A DNA stretch of 64,000 bases, taken from the NCBI GenBank assembly GCA_037893245.1, contig JBAIAA010000656.1, forward strand, positions 1,072,001 through 1,136,000, read 5' to 3'. The notes under the pieces are model-generated. The model was not told the DNA's origin, did not search any database, and saw only the letters and a list, made by a program, of their open reading frames with translations. Both the position numbers and the translations under genes were made by a program. The DNA comes from Crossaster papposus (taxonomy: Eukaryota > Echinodermata > Asteroidea > Velatida > Solasteridae). Below, piece after piece: positions 22,053 to 32,775 of this stretch. Numbering within the stretch: position 1 is the stretch's first letter; every line of letters starts with the position of its first letter.

Positions 22053-23306
22053 CTAGATCAATCAGGTCAAAATCCTGTCTCTATATTCACCTGGGAGATG
22101 ACATATATTTCTAGCATTAATGACACTGTAAGGGCTAGAAGACGTGAAAACCTTTTGTTCGTAAACAATATTAAACAATAGATCCCCTTTTAACATATTT
22201 AAAAAAATGTTATGTCCACTTTTCACGTCTGTCAAAGTATCATTTATCGCATTTTTAATACTTTTCATTACTTTTCACAATTTTCGTTCTAACAAATTGT
22301 GTTTACGTCCCTCACAGTGTGACAACACTCTCAGAAATCAAGTTATTAACCTCATTAAAAACATGACTCATGACTATTATTTGACATTGAAGCAATCAAT
22401 TACTGGCCAAGTTGTCTATATTTAATGTAGGATTGAAGGTCTTAGTTTTACTGACAATCAGATTTCACAATCAAATTTCACAGATAAAAATAACCAGAAA
22501 CCACTGCAATCTATTATGACAGTCATAGGGCAGTCAGTGCACTCTCTATCTAGTCAAGCTACACACACATTGTATTTATTGATGAATGTTGTTTATCAAC
22601 AGACAAGGCAGTCAACTCTACCCAGGTTCATTTAGAGGTGATGTTTACATCTCAGGGTATAGGAGCAATAGGCTGATGAACAGTGTGCACAATATGACGA
22701 ATTTGTCTTCAACTAACAATTACCAATTTGTTCCATTTGTTAAACCTACAAATGTGCACTATACATGTACAACCTTGATTGGGTAGATTTTTTCAGAAGC
22801 ACTGTTCTGTTACAAGTCATTACTAAAAAACAGGTACATACATGTACAGCCTCAGAGTCATACTTGAGATGGAAAATACATGTAACACCATTATTGCTTA
22901 TTTGTATGATAATTGTTTTGGTATTATTATTTTACTATTTTAGTGCCAATCAAAGACGTAAATCTCCACAGACTGCACATCCACACAATGATAGTTGATA
23001 CAATCAACAGATAATTCAAATTCACTCTTTTGTTCCTTTAATCCACTCCTCATACACATGTACCATCAAATAAAATACCCTCCTTATAACTTTCTTTTAT
23101 AATCCATGTTTTCCCACAATCCAGTTTTCATGCCGGGTTGCTTGATTTAAATTGCAATTCATATCAATTTATTTTTAATTTTCTTTTTAGATTTGTCTTA
23201 TTTGTTAAAAATCCAACTGGATCATACTAATGAAGAGGTTTATAATATTTAAAAGAACTCCCATTGCCCCTCTACATTTCACCAGTACCTGTAGATGTTT
23301 ATACAG
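22053..23306. other. No gene seen
   Basis: AT-rich DNA with short chance frames. Nothing supported. Confidence 0.4.
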
Positions 23307-23400
23307 TGAAATCTTGATAAGTCAAATTACCTCAAGGGAATGAATAGCAATTTTGAGATATCCAGAGTTTTGAGTTACGCAAAGATTGGAATTTTTCTAA
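23307..23400 (+). mobile_element. Possible pogo/Tigger-like end remnant
   Basis: CAGTGAAATCTTGATAAGTC followed by 'gagatatccagagttttgagtta' resembles the CAGT-AA-CTTGATAA / GAGTTATC style of pogo/Tigger termini. No opposite end was found, so this is weak. Confidence 0.3.
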
Positions 23401-23452
23401 GATCAGGTACAATGTACATAATATGAATGGCTTTGAACAAGTTAAACAACTT

Positions 23453-23808
23453 TTAAAGGTACAAATGTAGTTTATCAACATTTTTTAGTACCAAATTATT
23501 AGGGAATATCTTACTTATTTGAAAGTAAATAATGATTGTAGGCATCCAGCAAAATGATTGCGCTAAATATCCTGTAATTGCCTGACAAATTTAATTTTAT
23601 AAAAAAAAATCACGATTGCAAAAAACAATGTAAGAACCACTGCTTGACGCCGGTTGAAAACAAATGCCATTTTCTTGCTTTTCTCAGCATCCATGATTAT
23701 AAAACTTTGAACAGGCCAGTAAAACAATATTTACTAAAATATACAACCCCCAAAATTCACCCATTCATGATAATTCAAGCAACTACCAATGGTGTATCCT
23801 ACCTTTAA
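23453..23808 (-). mobile_element. Family B TTAA MITE
   Basis: TTAA at both edges. The right end reads ACCAATGGTGTATCCTACCTTTAA and the left end is a decayed version. Inner blocks, in reverse to the 49100 copy: 'aaagtaaataatgatt', 'ggcatccagcaaaatgatt', 'catccatgatt', 'aaaactttg', 'acaaccccc'. Overlapping frame 23578-23808 is not a gene. Confidence 0.8.
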
Positions 23809-24273
23809 TTCCATGCAAAATACGTTAATCGGTTCACCCTCCTTTTTTAAATTGATTTTAATAAAGTATTTGTTTTCAATCAAAAATCAGACATGTAATT
23901 TTACTTAGCTTTTATATTGTTCTATGTGGATAAATTAACAATAAACCACTCAAACTGTTTACATTTGTGTAGCAAATCTTTTTTTCATGTCCTTTGCTGA
24001 GACCTTCCACTGGTACTTGTATAATGATTTATTTCTTGTCCAGTAGTGTGGTGGTAACCAGTAAAATCGTTTGGTTGTCTCAAGGGACATTGGACAACTT
24101 GTGTGTTTTTTGCCATGTGAAAGCTTGCAAACCTTGAGAGTTGTTTTTATTGTGTCGTGTGGAAAGGGCTTTAGCGGGGTGATTGGAATGAATGGTGTAA
24201 CTGGTAGCTCATGCATGATCAGGGGCCGATTTCCGGGTAACACTAAGATTCGTCGTTGGAAGAGTAACTCGTC
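23809..24273. other. No gene seen
   Basis: Two antiparallel frames overlap at 23959-24277, neither with a motif. Confidence 0.4.
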
Positions 24274-24515
24274 TTAACCAGTTCGCGCCGGGATTATTTT
24301 AACATCGCCGAGCCCACGGGCGGGATTATTTTTAACGAAACTCGATCCGAAGCGTGTTCAGGCTGATAGTGCCGGGAAGCACACCCACGCATTTACGGCC
24401 TTGCCCGCTGCTGACATATATTTCCGAACTTGAACTTGGCGTGTTTATCCGTCATCCGTTTTGAATCTGGGGAAATTTTTGCGTTTATATACGTCATCCG
24501 GCGCGAACTGGTTAA
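24274..24515 (+). mobile_element. Family A TTAA MITE, best full-length copy
   Basis: 242 bp, ends TTAACCAGTTCGCGCCGG / CCGGCGCGAACTGGTTAA with intact CpGs, and all inner blocks (cgggattattttt, actcgatccgaag, gtgttcaggctga, gccgggaagcacaccc, acgcatt, ggccttgc, gaacttggcgtg, ccgtcatccgttttgaat). The same length as the copies at 46488 and 51966, so 242 bp is probably the founder length. Confidence 0.95.
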
Positions 24516-24935
24516 AGGAAACATGTAGTCTAACATCTTCATTACGCATTTTTTGTTTTAAATCAATAGATTTATGTGTATAAAATGTGAATAAAAAGCA
24601 AAACTGGTTCTAGTGTACGTTTGGTGTGGTAATTTGCCGTCTAGAAATTGACCCCCCCTTTTTAAATTTCGCGGCCACTCAAAATGAGTGACGTAAATCG
24701 AGTCAGAACCCGGACAAATTAGCGATAGTCGGTACGCGACGTCTAGGTACGAGACGGGTTCGCGTGGCCACGTACGCACACATTGTTGTGTGTACGAGAG
24801 TGAACGAATCCCGTACGCCTTGTGCACACGTACGTACATGTACATGTAAACGCGATCACCCACACGCACGCTGTCCAAAGCAAAGGATACCGTACAAAGT
24901 ACATGTACATGTACAGTAATCGGCGCGGACTAAAC
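24516..24935. promoter_or_regulatory. CpG-richer stretch upstream of a candidate small gene
   Basis: From about 24720 CG dinucleotides become frequent (cgcgac, tacgagacgggttcgcg, cacgtacgcac), unlike the AT-rich surroundings, up to a start codon at 24936. A core promoter is plausible but no specific element is proven. Palindromic ACATGTACATGTAC repeats also lie here. Confidence 0.3.
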
Positions 24936-25133
24936 ATGGACGATCGTGAAAGTTCTTCGTCGGTTTTTAGTGAATCTGACGAAAACAGTACAGATTCGTC
25001 TGATTGGAATATCGTTGGGACAGCATCTGACTTCAGCATGTTTTTTAAGGGCATGCCAAAGTTGCTGTACAGACCAGTGTCGAAGCACGACCGCTCAAAA
25101 TGGTCGCTGCAGATCGGGCCGAAAAATCACTAG
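24936..25133 (+). CDS. Candidate 65-residue acidic protein or first exon
   Basis: Starts at ATG 24936 with MDDRESSSSVFSESDENSTD, an acidic serine-rich N-terminus, then SSDWNIVGTASDFSMFFKG and a basic end (SKHDRSKWSLQIGPKNH). The composition is unlike chance frames nearby, the region is CpG-richer, and AATAAA follows at 25311-25316. An alternative ending is a splice: in another frame the last part reads AADRAEKSLGPAGPLRSG up to a donor-like GGTAAGA at 25157. No family recognised. Acidic Ser-rich N-termini are common in nuclear and cytoplasmic regulators. Confidence 0.4.
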   Translation: MDDRESSSSVFSESDENSTDSSDWNIVGTASDFSMFFKGMPKLLYRPVSKHDRSKWSLQIGPKNH

Positions 25134-26901
25134 GCCCGGCGGGACCACTTCGCTCTGGTAAGATTTACTTTGGCTGTCCAAATCCTCCGATATTTAGGAT
25201 CAGCCGGAAACAAATGAAGGCTTACTCCATCCTTGGTAGTTTTGCTACACCCAGCAGCTACACATCTAGTCGGCATGACTGAAAACAGTTGTATTTTTAC
25301 CCTGATTTAGAATAAAAAACCGGCATGGTAAACTCGTAGACAAAGACTTGTTGCATGCAATGCGCGCATAATGCAAGCCAGGCCCGGGTAGCGCCCCCCC
25401 GCAGCGAGGCAATTCTCTGCCTCGATTTTTGTCATACCCCACGCGAAGTTTTATGTTAATGAGGCTTCCCTTTGAGGGGCGGAGTGGTATGACTAAACAT
25501 TTTCAAAAATTATTTTCTCCCATTTATCACAGAAAATAAACACAACCTCACACATAATGTTGTTGTCAATATGATACTTTATTGATTTAAGCAAAAAAAA
25601 ACCTTATTACATGTTTCCTTTAACTCGCGACTCGTCCTAGGATCGGTCTCACCAAAGTTAAGACACGTTCAACACTTCCATAGCAACGCGGCTGGACTCG
25701 TTTTAACTTAAGATCGGTCAGGGGGTCGTCTTATCTCATTAATGTGCATGTTAATTTGTACATCGTCTGGAAATCAGTTATGATTTCCAAAAGGAAACGG
25801 ATTAAAAAAATGTTTTGTATATACCGGTATGTATAGTTTTAAAAACATGATTTAGTTAGTTACAACATTCAACGATACGCCAACAACTACGTTTTAAACG
25901 GATTGCGCGGAGTAGTTTTCTGGGGAGAGTTTTGTGTTCTGTGCACATGCGCGCGAGAAGTTGGTTTGCGCATTTCTTTTCAACAATCAAATTGGTAGTT
26001 ACGATGCGTTTTTCATAAGATGGGTTTAGTGAAATCGATCTTAGGACACGTCTTAGCCAAAATTGATCTTACAGCGGGGATTCGTCCTAAGTCCTAAGAT
26101 AAGTCATAAGATAAGACGAGTTTCATGAAATCGGTCTCGGTAAACTACAAGCAGCACGCAACACTTGCCAATTACTAATGACATGTATACATGTAGTTCA
26201 TAAAGCAATTAGCTCTGTCCATGTATAAAGTATGATATTGGAACACAGTGTTTTCAGTCCGAGGCCTTTGTCAAATTGACACATCAGTTCAGTTCAAGAA
26301 AGCGAGGCTAAAAGATAAAGCACAAAGGCTGAGAAGGCCCTTAGGGACTCATCAATGAGCAAATCCAATCCAATTTGTTAAAAGGAAAGCACATTCTATA
26401 TTGTATTATATAGTTATTAATTGGTGAGGGAGTTACGGTATAATTGACATCTTCTTTGTTAAGAAGATACCCTTTTGTTTCACATCACTGAAAACACCCC
26501 AGGTGTAATTTCTGACCACTTCAACAAATTGCTTCTCTCATCATCAATCCACAGGCTGTGCTGTTTGAAAGAGGACCTTTGGTTGAAACAAGGGCAATAC
26601 TCTAGTAGATTAATGTTCAATATTTTATCAACTTCACAAGGCATCCTACATGTACAATGTACCCTAAAAACTAAAATGTATATTTAATGATTACAATAAA
26701 AATATTGGCTTCAAGCTTGAAAAGGTCAAATGACTAAGCACAATAGCGCTTCTTTAAGGATTCTCAGCCGATACAAATAATGGCAACCAAGGGGCTACAT
26801 GTACAATGTATACTTCTTTTGAAGTTATTCATCTTAATTGGTTCAAATGCAGTGAGACATTCCCAATTCAAGATGAAGGTGTCAAGGAAGGTTTAATATT
26901 G
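25134..26901. other. Poly-A signal and mosaic repeat DNA, no further gene seen
   Basis: AATAAA at 25311-25316. At 25620-26145 blocks such as 'actcgtcctaggatcggtctc', 'cgatcttaggacacgtctta' and 'gataagacgagtttcatgaaatcggtctcgg' resemble the CCTAAG-rich, 'ATTTCATGAAA'-ended MITEs of marine invertebrates, but clean ends were not found. The remainder is AT-rich and featureless. Confidence 0.4.
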
Positions 26902-27183
26902 TCAATATGATAGAACAGCAACATGAACCGATGATGGATTTCCTTCAAAGTCATTTCCTAACAAATTTGTAAATAAATCCAATCCTACCGATACTGCTGG
27001 ATTATTTTTTCTCAGATACCCCGTTACAGGTATTTTCAATCTACCAGGTACTGGAGGTGAACGACCTGGTAATGAAGCAGCCAGTATTGCTAATCTTAGC
27101 CATGCATTAAGTGCAGGTATTTGGCTGGTTGCTGGTATCATATGACACCTATTGGGACCAGAGTCGTCCCCAAATGCACTCAC
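26902..27183 (-). CDS. Possible minus-strand exon, weak
   Basis: A 93-codon frame with balanced composition (IPALNAWLRLAILAASLPGR.., LDLFTNLLGNDFEGNPSS) and a stop at its end. No ATG start (it opens at GTG), no clear splice sites checked, and no family recognised. The opposite strand is also open for about 80 codons here, which lowers confidence in either. Confidence 0.2.
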   Translation of the reverse strand: MSAFGDDSGPNRCHMIPATSQIPALNAWLRLAILAASLPGRSPPVPGRLKIPVTGYLRKNNPAVSVGLDLFTNLLGNDFEGNPSSVHVAVLSY

Positions 27184-27965
27184 ACATTGAGTACATCACA
27201 TCCTCATGATACATGTAGGTGTTGATGCACACACTCAAGCCATCACAACCACATGTTGTCTTTAATGCAAATGGCGTTGAGCATTGCACTTGAGTTTAAC
27301 CCCCCCTGCCCCCCCCCCCCCCTTTTTTTTCTAAATATTAACTGTGAAATTACCAAGCCTCCCATTATTTGCAAGTTCCATGACTGGATTCCCGTGTACA
27401 GGAAGCGAGGAGAGAAATTCAACACTCTTTTGCCCCCGGAGCGTTTACCCAAAGACGTTTATTAATATTCATAGCAACGTTCCCATAGGCCGGTTTTCAC
27501 CAAGTCTTTCCCATTTTGGCTGTCTAAACACCGTTGTTACCATATTACCCAACGGGTCAATTAAAGACGAGTTGTAATCCACTTAGGAATTGGTCAATCC
27601 TTAGCAATTTGACAGGTACTCGTCGCTAAGTTTTTAACCTCACCCCCCTTGTCCAACAGAAGAAAAGGTAATCAAAGTGGAATGCTCTTGTCATGATTGT
27701 CCGTGATGGGGTTGTTAACAGGGGACTTGATGGGGGGGGGGGGGGGACCCCTTGGTTGAGGTGAATGACTTTAAGTACAGGGTTTGTAGTGGGATGTACA
27801 ATGGTCCTTGTCTTGTGAGTAGTGGACATCTAACTATTGCAAGTTGTATAGATACAATGAGACACTGTGGATGATCGATCAGATCAAGAGTGTTGTCAAT
27901 GTGATCTGGAGTACACTGAATCTACAGGCGTTTCTAAAGTCCGCAGTGACTTTAACTTTGGGGAG
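27184..27965. other. No gene seen; poly-C and poly-G runs
   Basis: C-run at 27301-27322 and G-run at 27732-27747 produce the proline- and glycine-rich frames here. No other structure. Confidence 0.5.
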
Positions 27966-28300
27966 TCAGGTTGGCGTAGCAGTTCTGTCCTTGCCTTCCA
28001 GCGCTGTGACACGGGTTTGAATCCCGCCTGGGAGCCAGGTTGGCAAAGTGGTTCTTTTCTCACCTTCCACCGCTGTGACACGGGTTCAAATCCCACCTGG
28101 GCCAATAGGTGGATTAGGTTTTCTGACCCTGCCTGATTGCATGGGTTTTCCCCCAGGATATTTTTCTGGGGTTTTCCTCCCACCTCTAAAACTGTTCCTT
28201 CTTCTCATTGTCTTCTCTCTACAGGTTTCTTCAGGCTTGAGAGCTACAGTGCCTAGAGCGCTTTTGAGGGATCTTTGGTTTCATTACCAGAAAGAATGAA
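27966..28300 (+). mobile_element. SINE with duplicated tRNA-like head
   Basis: Two successive tRNA-derived units: 'caggttggcgtagcagttctg..acacgggtttgaatcccgcctggg' (27968-28032) and 'caggttggcaaagtggttctt..acacgggttcaaatcccacctggg' (28036-28101), each with a box B like GGGTTYRAATCCC. A body follows, then the tail 'ggtttcttcaggcttgagagc..cgcttttgagggatc..tttcattacc' also found at 6028-6096. Such SINEs are transcribed by RNA polymerase III and moved by a partner LINE. The frames at 27867-28299 are not genes. Confidence 0.85.
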
Positions 28301-28575
28301 TAATAACTTTGTTGAAAAGTTACTTGTACACATGTAGATATCTGTCTTCTTGCTTTGAATTGATGTTCATCTCTTTTACTTCCTTGGACATACAATGTAG
28401 GCCCTACATGTATTTGGACAAATAAAACGACTTACTTTTAAAGTACATGTACAGTATGTACAGTGTGCTGTTGCAACAAGGGCCAAAACTTGGAGCTAAA
28501 CGCGTTTCGACATCCATTATTGAACTTTTCTTATAGCACATATAGAAGGTCCATGAGACCATTAAATAACATAAC
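28301..28575. other. No gene seen
   Basis: Spacer with ATGTAC words. Confidence 0.4.
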
Positions 28576-29414
28576 TAAAGGCCCAGTCAAACTAGGCCTG
28601 CGACCAGGTAATAACCTAGCTGCGACCGACACTTTTTTAAATCGCGGGCAAACCGTATAAAGAGCGCGCGGCTGGTCACAGAGGTTGTGGGTGATCACCA
28701 TAGCAAAATCAGTCACAGCAAGGTTGATGGTCATGTTCAAAACTTCTGACCTGCGATTCCAAATTGTAAGAGGTCGCAGACAGGTCTTGCTTGGTCGTAC
28801 CACCAGTCACCATGGTCGTACCACCAGTCGCCCATGGTCGTACCAACAGTTGCCCATGGTCGTACCACCAGTCGACCATGGTCGTACCACCAGTCGCCCA
28901 TGGTCGTACCAACAGTCGCCCATGGTCGTACCACCAGTCACTATGGTCGTACCACCAGTCGCCCATGGTCGTACCAACAGTCAGTCGCCCATGGTCGTAC
29001 CACCAGTCGTCTATGGTCGTATCACACGTCGTGCATGGTCGCACCACCAGTCGTGAAATAATCAAAAAATTTGTTGTGCATCTGGTCGTGTCACCTGTCG
29101 TATGACCTCACAATCGATCGTGCAAGCGGTCGCTGATCGCCACCACTAGTCGCATAATTACCTACGATTGATCTTGCCATCTATCTTTTCCTATCGTTGG
29201 TGATCACACGACCACACATCGTACCACCAATCGTACGATGACCTACCAGTACCACCAATCATATGATGACCTACCACCAGTCTTAAAGAGCAATCACAGT
29301 ATGCGACCACTAATATACTGTAGCAAACATTGGTCGTACATGTACCATACCTCGGCCAAATTTCCACCAATTGCACGATCCAGAAATTGTATGATCCGGT
29401 GTGACTGAGGTTTA
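28576..29414. mobile_element. Family E element with internal minisatellite
   Basis: Left end TAAAGGCCCAGTCAAACTAG and right end ..GGTGTGACTGAGGTTTAA are imperfect inverted repeats, flanked by CTAA and TTAA-like bases. Inside: a 'gcgacc' rich left arm, a GGTCGTACCACCAGTCG array (28793-29063) and a right arm also present at 9095-9430. An empty TTAA at 29283-29286 corresponds to the occupied site at 9286. Confidence 0.75.
28793..29063. repeat. 21-26-bp minisatellite inside element E
   Basis: About 12 units of CATGGTCGTACCACCAGTCG with length variants. The shorter E copy at 9028 has only three. All strongly repetitive frames on both strands (for example 28685-29105) come from this array. Confidence 0.95.
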
Positions 29415-30465
29415 ATAAGTTGGGGTACCATACATTGTACATGTACCTCGTTCACAGAATATTCCATTTATTGATAACTCTTGTATTAGATGTTTCAGTA
29501 AGATTTTGATTAATACTAATATTGACTACCATATTTATGTTCTGCTTCATGGAAGTTCACCTGAGTTTGTGAACCGATTAGCCAAAAAAAACAACTAATT
29601 AAGCAGAATTCAGTACGATGTTTGCTGTCTGCATCCACTCATTGTATCAATATTCATGTCTTCATCATTCTATTGTCAGTAGAACTGTTTAAACGAATTC
29701 TTGCTGACATCACACCAGCCAGCAACTTAGCAAGTTGAGATAATCTCTCAATCTCTCGTTATCTATTTTACCTCAGGGGTCTCCCCTTTTGTCCTACCGG
29801 TACCAGTCTGTAACTTGACAGTCAAGACCATATTGATTCAATCTTCCCTTGACTGTTCACTCTAAGATGGGTTGTCGGTTCATGCCATCGGTTAATGCCG
29901 CGCTGAGCCAAGGCAGGTCTACGCTCTATGGGTTATTGACCTGCACGGCAAATTTTCATGAAAGCCTCCAAGATGCAATTAATCAATGATATGAAATTTA
30001 GCCTCAGGGAATCCTAAGATGAGGGGGTCTGGTAAAAATGATGACATGGAAATGTATGCAAAGAGACAGTTACTTTATTACGTGAGGAAGCCCCAAGGGA
30101 GTTGGGAGGAGGTGAAAAATTGATATTGAGAAATTAAAGACCGTAGGCGATATGTGAGCAATAGCGAAGAATGAATTCCGGTGTGAGATTTGTATCATCG
30201 GTGATAGGGATGGGGGTGAGGGGTGAGGGGGGAGGGGGGGGGGGGGGGGGGGGGGGTGGTGTGAAGTGATGAAGGCAATATGTATAGTGGGTAGCAATTC
30301 AACACATGAATGGTAATGGTGTGATTTCAAGCAGTAATCATTTGATTTATGTTTTAAAGGCACGTTAACTGAATGATATACTGTTGAGTCACTATATTAT
30401 AACATCACTAAACTGTATTTTATAAAGTTATGGCAACACATATTTCGTTACTGAGGTATTTCTTT
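29415..30465. other. No gene seen; poly-G run
   Basis: G-run of 23 at 30234-30256 within a GGTGAGGGG stretch gives the proline-rich minus-strand frame. Nothing else supported. Confidence 0.5.
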
Positions 30466-30678
30466 TTAACCAGTTTGCGCCGGGATTATTTTAACATCAC
30501 CGAGTCGACGTGCGGGATTATTTTTAACAAAACTCGATCCGAAGCAGGTTCAGGCCGCTAGTACCGGAAAGCACACCCACGCATTTCCGGCCTTGCTCAC
30601 GGCGTGTTTATGCGTCATCCATTTTGAATCTGGGGAAAACTTTGCGTTTATATTCACCATCCGGCGCGAACAGGTTAA
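30466..30678 (+). mobile_element. Family A TTAA MITE
   Basis: Ends TTAACCAGTTTGCGCCGG and CCGGCGCGAACAGGTTAA, 213 bp, with the usual inner blocks including 'gcgggattatttttaac-aaactcgatccgaag'. Frame 30593-30958 only begins inside it. Confidence 0.92.
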
Positions 30679-30954
30679 CAAAACCAAAAACCATTTAAAC
30701 CTGCCATTCTATTGTTATCTACTGAACAACTTTGTTATAAACCCTTACACAGAATACCACTGGGCACCATACAGGTACATGCGGTGCAACACATATATGT
30801 CATATCATTCTCACAATCTAAAGAAATACATTTGTGTACCACATTACTCCTTAAATAAATCAAGTGACCCTTTGGTCATTTTCCAAACCCCAGCTTCGTC
30901 TCAGTCTTTGACTTCGTTTTATGATACACAGGGCATTGTTACAACATTGTTACA
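30679..30954. other. No gene seen
   Basis: Short spacer between two TTAA elements. Confidence 0.4.
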
Positions 30955-31635
30955 TTAACCCTAACCCTCCCGGCTCGTTTGGCTAAGACATAACCTCAAT
31001 CCTCCTATATCCTTCTGTAGTAAAGAGTTAAAAGCTCAAGGAACCTGGATCCTTCTAAATCCTTCTCAATTCTGCTAGTATGTCTGTTGCCCTGAATCCT
31101 TCTAGATCCTCCTGCCTGCTGGGGGATGTTTTGGGGGGTCTGTGTAAACTGATTACTTATCCAACAAATTACCCTCAAACAAATGGAAGTGCCCAGTACA
31201 ATGACCTTTTCATACCAGGACAAGGGCCACAGAAATTCCATTGTATGCACATGTGTTTCCTATTGATGATACATAAACATACATTGTCCAGGCACACAAA
31301 TGCAAGCCCTAAAAATAACCAAGTCAGAAGCATGCATTCCCCATGCCATTACAATGTACACAAATGCAAGCCCCCTCCCCCATAACCTAGATCCTTCTGG
31401 ATCCTATTTTGGGCAAGCTGCATACAACCTCAATCCTTCTCTTTCCTCTTGTGTCAAAAACAGCCCGATAACCTCAATCCTTCTCAATCCTTCTCAATCC
31501 CTCCCATAGCAAAACCCCATCTGCCCTCAATCCTTCTGGATCCTCCTCCACTGCAATGTCCTAATAACCTCAATCCTTCTAAATCCTTCATTTTGTACAA
31601 GAGGATTTAGAAGGATTTGGGAGGGTTAGGGTTAA
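30955..31635. mobile_element. Large family G TTAA element with CAATCCTTCT sub-repeats
   Basis: Begins TTAACCCTAACCCTCCC and ends GGGAGGGTTAGGGTTAA, inverted repeats directly inside TTAA. The interior holds many degenerate copies of CCTCAATCCTTCTAAATCC (for example 30992, 31045, 31430, 31470, 31570), and the rightmost part (GGATTTAGAAGGATTTGG) is the same word inverted. No coding capacity. Confidence 0.85.
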
Positions 31636-31938
31636 TACATTTTACTACATTGCTATATCTATTGCAGCCATCGTTACAATGTAGTATACAATGTACAAAT
31701 AAATACGTTTGTGATGCAGGTTCGCACTTTGTTTACACATCGACGCAACGCCAGTGTTGAACGCAACACCAGCCTTTGTGCTACGCGTGTAATGTTTTGA
31801 CACGTGTATTGTGCGATCATTTTAAACTACACACTCGGCCGGCTGTTCTACACTGATTAAATTCGAAAATCTCCCATACCCTCGAGCTGTCAGCCCGTAA
31901 CAGAATAAAGAAATAATTTCTCAGGGAGCTTACAGTCA
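31636..31938. other. No gene seen
   Basis: Slightly CG-richer stretch at 31740-31860 with no frame. Confidence 0.4.
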
Positions 31939-32156
31939 TTAACCAGTCCGCGACGGATGACGTACATGTATATACGCAAAGTTTTTCCCAGATTCAAAAC
32001 AGATGACGCATAAACATGTCAGGAGTAAGGTTAAAAAGTCTGTCAGCAGCGAGTAAGGCCAGAAATGCGTGGGTGTGCTTCCCGGTACCATCGGCATGAA
32101 CCTGCCTCAGATCGAGTTTCGTTAAAAATGATCCCGCGCCTCGGTCTGGTGATGTT
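31939..32156 (-). mobile_element. Family A element truncated by a family B element
   Basis: Left end TTAACCAGTCCGCGACGG and the inner blocks run normally as far as 'ctggtgatgtta', which in other copies continues 'aaaataatcccggcgcgaactgg'. Here it jumps at that inner TTAA into family B sequence. The remaining A end is not found after the B copy, so an insertion was followed by a deletion or rearrangement. Confidence 0.8.
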
Positions 32157-32394
32157 AGGATACACCATTTGCAGATATCAAAAAATTGTACTACCGAATT
32201 ATTAAAAAATATCTTACTTATGTGTAGGCATCCAGCAAAATGATTTTCTTGCTTTCTTCGGCATCCATGATTGTAAAACTTTGGACAGGTCAGTTAAATG
32301 ATATTTACTATAAAATACAACCCCCCAAATCCACCCATTCACCTTTCAAGCAATTACCATTGGTGTATCCTACCGTACCTTTAATCCTAATGTC
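32155..32394 (-). mobile_element. Family B TTAA MITE joined to family A
   Basis: Starts TAGGATACACCATTTGCAG (the first few bases of the B end are missing) and ends ACCATTGGTGTATCCTACC..CTTTAA. Contains 'taggcatccagcaaaatgatt', 'ggcatccatgattgtaaaac' and 'caaccccccaaatcc'. Confidence 0.85.
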
Positions 32395-32423
32395 AACTAA
32401 TACTACAAATTACTACTAGAGTA

Positions 32424-32775
32424 TTAAAGGTAGGATGTACACCATTGGTAATTGCTTGAATTATCATGAATGGGTGGATTTGGAGGGTTGTATTTTATAG
32501 TAAATATCATTTAACTGACCTTTCTGAAGTTTTACAATCATGGATGCCAAGGAAGCCACGAAAAACCACATTTGTTTTCAACCGGCGTCGGGTAGATATT
32601 CTTATGTTATTATTGTTGTTTTCGCGATCGCCGTCCGGAATAATTAAAGGATATCTAGCGCAATCATTTTGCTGGATGCCTAGAATCATTAATTACTTTC
32701 AAATAAGTAAGATATTTCTTAATAGTTCGGTAGTAAATATTTTCGAAATCTGCAAATGGTGTATCCTACCTTTAA
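32424..32775 (+). mobile_element. Family B TTAA MITE, near full length
   Basis: Ends TTAAAGGTAGGATGTACACC and GGTGTATCCTACCTTTAA, 352 bp. Lies 29 bp from the previous, inverted B copy, so the pair can form a long hairpin. The frame 32466-32861 is a read-through of the repeat. Confidence 0.9.

Noticed and set aside
25620..26145. A complete MITE with TCCTAAG words
   Set aside because: Blocks resemble known marine invertebrate MITEs but no matching pair of termini or target duplication could be found by eye.
27867..28299. Three overlapping frames of 83-95 codons
   Set aside because: Lie within a tRNA-derived SINE with a doubled head; the peptide repeat mirrors the two heads.
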